This document shows, one piece after another, positions 34,213 through 36,570 of a DNA stretch of 36,570 bases (position 1 is its first letter; each line of letters starts with the position of its first letter). The notes beneath the pieces were generated by a model that made no database searches, was not told where the DNA came from, and saw nothing but the letters and a program-made list of their open reading frames with translations. This DNA is from a virus: IMG/VR virus record IMGVR_UViG_3300042691_028200, positions 1-36,570 of that record, one strand, 5' to 3'. Position numbers and translations under genes: made by a program.

Positions 34213-35279
34213 TGGTCAACCTTAAAGAATATATATGTTCAGTACCATTTAATGGTTTAGAAATACATGATAACAGTGCGTTCATGTGTTGTGCTAGTTG
34301 GTTAACAAAACCACTACCAAAAAATGGGGCAATTAAAGATTTATGGAAATCCGAAGAGGCAAAAGAAATTAGAAAATCTGTAACGGACGGTTCATATAGG
34401 TTTTGTGATAAGAAACTTTGTCCCTACCTAAGTGAATTACAAAAGTTCAATAGAACTCAAGTAGGTCCAGTAAAACACATCAATCAAGTATCCGATGAAA
34501 TTAAAAACTATATTGAAAACGGTGAGGATAGTTTTACAAGTGGACCGACGATACTTCAAATGTCATTTGATAGAACATGTAATTATAAGTGTCCGTCGTG
34601 TAGGGTGGATATGATTGTCGCTAGTAGTGATAAAATTAAAACAATTAACTTAACGATTGACGATATTGAGGAGGCCTATTCCGATTCAATCGAAACGATT
34701 TATTGTTCGGGCACCGCGGATCCATTTGCATCGGTATCATATAGAAATTTTCTCAGAAACTTCAACCCCAAGAAATATCCCAATTTAAAATCTATACATT
34801 TACATACCAACGCTAGTTTATGGAATAAAGAGATGTGGGATAGTATGCCTAACATACACAAGTATGTCCGTAGTTGTGAGATTAGTATTGATGCGGGAAC
34901 ACAAAACACTTACGAAAATGTAACGAGATTGGGAGGTAATTGGGATAATTTATTAAACAACCTTAGATTTATTTCCACAATTAAATCAATTAGAAATGTA
35001 AAATGCTCATTTGTAGTCCAACAGTCAAACTATAATGAAATGAGTACATTTTTTGATTTAATACGTTCAATTTTTGGTAAAAAAACTAAAGTCTTTTATG
35101 GTAGATTAACAAATTGGGGAACATTCTCCAATGAAATGTTTAAATTTTTAGATGTTGCCGACGAAACTCATCCAGAACATTCATTTTTCTTAGAGGAATT
35201 TAACAAAGTTGCGATAAGTCCTTTTGTCTTTCATAATTTACATGATTTTATAGAAAAAAAGGAAACTAAGTTGATTTAA
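34212..35279 (+). CDS. Radical SAM protein with N-terminal SPASM/twitch-like cysteines
   Basis: The 355-residue protein has SFDRTCNYKCPSC, giving CX3CX2C at Cys123, Cys127 and Cys130. An N-terminal cysteine group (Cys9, Cys26-27, Cys65, Cys70 in RFCDKKLCPYL) is in the style of an auxiliary iron-sulfur site. The KLKS-like block YCSGTADPFAS resembles the GGE-type strand and IYCSG region of PqqE/AlbA-like enzymes. The substrate is unknown. It ends the fourth block and P5 begins within its last codons. Confidence 0.85.
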   Translation: MVNLKEYICSVPFNGLEIHDNSAFMCCASWLTKPLPKNGAIKDLWKSEEAKEIRKSVTDGSYRFCDKKLCPYLSELQKFNRTQVGPVKHINQVSDEIKNYIENGEDSFTSGPTILQMSFDRTCNYKCPSCRVDMIVASSDKIKTINLTIDDIEEAYSDSIETIYCSGTADPFASVSYRNFLRNFNPKKYPNLKSIHLHTNASLWNKEMWDSMPNIHKYVRSCEISIDAGTQNTYENVTRLGGNWDNLLNNLRFISTIKSIRNVKCSFVVQQSNYNEMSTFFDLIRSIFGKKTKVFYGRLTNWGTFSNEMFKFLDVADETHPEHSFFLEEFNKVAISPFVFHNLHDFIEKKETKLI

Positions 35280-35299
35280 TCGATAAAATTATATATATT
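35271..35299 (+). promoter_or_regulatory. Promoter-like element P5
   Basis: TTGATT (35271-35276, in the last codons of the radical SAM gene), 17 nt, TATATT (35294-35299). Only 7 nt separate the -10 box from the ATG at 35307. An inverted repeat at 35282-35304 covers the -10 box. Confidence 0.55.
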
Positions 35300-35304
35300 T
35301 TATC
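35282..35304. repeat. Perfect 8-bp inverted repeat over the P5 -10 box
   Basis: GATAAAAT (35282-35289) and ATTTTATC (35297-35304) form perfect arms around a 7-nt TATATAT centre. It could be a repressor site or part of a terminator for the upstream block. With no trailing T run and no G/C-rich stem, an operator is the better guess. Confidence 0.4.
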
Positions 35305-35306
35305 TA

Positions 35307-36570
35307 ATGAAAATACTTGCACACGCTCCGTTTATAGGTACAACAGGTTATGCAAACCACGCACGTTCATTCTTTTGTGCACTCAACAAGTACCACACAG
35401 TAAAAGTTAGAAACCTTACCATTGGAAACAGTTGGAAGGGTATGAATAATCGTCCACACGACGGAGAACCATATTTCACCAAAGAAATTGGGGACATGTT
35501 GATTTTACAAACATTACATAAGGCAGATGGAAATGGAAGAATAGATGAACCAATGTATGATTACAAGGGTGATTTTGTACCCGATGTTCACATTGTTTTA
35601 ATGGAAACAAATAATCATTACTTCTATGAAGATTATGTTGGTTATAAAATCGCATACAACGTATGGGAATCAACACGTTATCCTGATGAGTTCTTTAATC
35701 AATTACTAAAGTTTGATGAAATGTGGGTACCAACCCAATGGCAATTTGATTGTTTAGTAGAACAAGGTTATCCGAAAGAAAAGATTTTCATTGTACCCGA
35801 AGGTGTTGATGTGGATACATTCAAACCAATTAAAAAATTCCCTAAAAGAGAAAAGGTACGTTTTGTACATTTTGGAAGATGGGATTATAGAAAAGGTACG
35901 ACAGAAATATTACAAGCATTCGCGGAAGAGTTTAAAGATGTGGATGACGTTGAACTTTTAGCATCGGTAGAAAATCCATACCCATATGATGGTATGAATT
36001 CAACGGACGAAAGAGTTAAACATTATGATATTGATACAAAGAATATTCAATTCTTAAATTTCCCATCAAGAAAAGATTATATTAATTACCTACAAACCGC
36101 ACACGTGTTTGTTTCATGTGCTCGAAGTGAAGGTTGGAATTTACCTTTAATTGAGGCGATGGCTTGTGGAACACCATCTATATATTCAAATTGGGGCGGA
36201 CAATTACAATTTGCTGAAGGTAAAGGTGTACCGGTGGCAATCAAAGGATTAAGACCTGCTAACATCGAACATAAAGAATGGCCAGGTGAATATTGTGAAC
36301 CAGATTGGGATGACTTAAAGCGTCAGATGAGACAGGCATATGACTACCACACTGCAATGTGGATAAAGGCGGTTAGTGATGCTAAAGACATTCACGAGAA
36401 ATTTAATTGGGATACGGTTGCTAAGGGAGCGTGTGATATATTGGAAAGAAATAAAAAACCATTTGCATTTGTAACAACGGGTAACTTAGGGTACATGCCA
36501 GTAATTGAGAAGTTAGTTCAATCATTATTAGAATTCTCTGAACAAAAGATTTTGGTATATGGTATTGATT
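35307..36570 (+). CDS. GT4-family glycosyltransferase, 3' truncated
   Basis: An open frame runs from ATG 35307 to the window end with 421 complete codons and no stop. It has the GT-B plan: an N-terminal glycine loop (PFIGTTGYANHAR), IVPEGVDVDTF at the domain junction, FVHFGRWDYRKGT, and EGWNLPLIEAMACGTP, whose E-x7-E pattern is typical of GT4 donor binding. After about residue 380 a new segment begins (FVTTGNLGYMPVIEKL, then LLEFSEQKILVYGID), suggesting a second domain that continues beyond the window. It is probably a bidomain glycosyltransferase and is the first gene after P5. Confidence 0.85.
   Translation, partial: MKILAHAPFIGTTGYANHARSFFCALNKYHTVKVRNLTIGNSWKGMNNRPHDGEPYFTKEIGDMLILQTLHKADGNGRIDEPMYDYKGDFVPDVHIVLMETNNHYFYEDYVGYKIAYNVWESTRYPDEFFNQLLKFDEMWVPTQWQFDCLVEQGYPKEKIFIVPEGVDVDTFKPIKKFPKREKVRFVHFGRWDYRKGTTEILQAFAEEFKDVDDVELLASVENPYPYDGMNSTDERVKHYDIDTKNIQFLNFPSRKDYINYLQTAHVFVSCARSEGWNLPLIEAMACGTPSIYSNWGGQLQFAEGKGVPVAIKGLRPANIEHKEWPGEYCEPDWDDLKRQMRQAYDYHTAMWIKAVSDAKDIHEKFNWDTVAKGACDILERNKKPFAFVTTGNLGYMPVIEKLVQSLLEFSEQKILVYGID

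Overview
The window is AT-rich (about one third G+C by eye). It carries about 41 closely packed genes, all on the + strand and with no gap over 80 bp, joined mostly by 1-bp TAATG or 4-bp ATGA overlaps. No rRNA, tRNA, CRISPR array, transposase, integrase or virion structural gene that I can name is visible. The gene types (twitch/SPASM-type radical SAM proteins, many small 2OG-Fe(II) oxygenases and SGNH proteins, an APS kinase, a halogenase, and a protein with a degenerate HINT-like tail) fit an accessory island of a large marine tailed phage. A surface-polysaccharide locus of a marine bacterium cannot be excluded. Start codons generally lack Shine-Dalgarno sequences, and the promoters have a TTG(N20)TATATT form. 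Both would suit a Bacteroidetes-like host, but this is inference.

Layout. (A) 3-11085: the tail of one radical SAM gene, a beta-rich protein, a complete radical SAM gene, then glycan genes: an SGNH/glycosyltransferase fusion, two more glycosyltransferases of the same family, a UDP-glucose/GDP-mannose dehydrogenase, three SGNH genes and a DUF5672-like gene. (B) 11127-25825: a nucleotide-sugar block with a ColD-like 3-dehydratase (PLP lysine replaced by His), two SDR epimerase/reductases and a GDP-mannose 4,6-dehydratase. It continues with a split TPP enzyme whose alpha and beta genes enclose a fourth glycosyltransferase of the SEK family, a NodU-type carbamoyltransferase, two oxygenases, one further SGNH gene and several GT-A-like glycosyltransferases. 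(C) 25862-30433: APS kinase, an HxGH nucleotidyltransferase, a DUF2061 membrane protein, a flavin-dependent halogenase, two oxygenases, a sulfotransferase-like protein and a zinc-ribbon protein. (D) 30512-35279: an ATP-grasp-like/HINT-like fusion, a small protein, SGNH, oxygenase, a second sulfotransferase and a second complete radical SAM protein. (E) 35307-end: a GT4 glycosyltransferase that runs off the window.

Each of these five blocks begins with a TTG-N20-TATATT promoter-like element, and in three of them the -10 box ends only 6-7 nt before the ATG, which predicts leaderless mRNAs. Together the genes look like a factory for an unusual glycan. GDP-mannose would be converted to a 3,6-dideoxy-4-keto sugar, possibly given a two-carbon branch by the TPP enzyme, then reduced, transferred, carbamoylated, hydroxylated, sulfated and perhaps halogenated. 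The target (virion surface, host envelope or DNA) cannot be read from the sequence.
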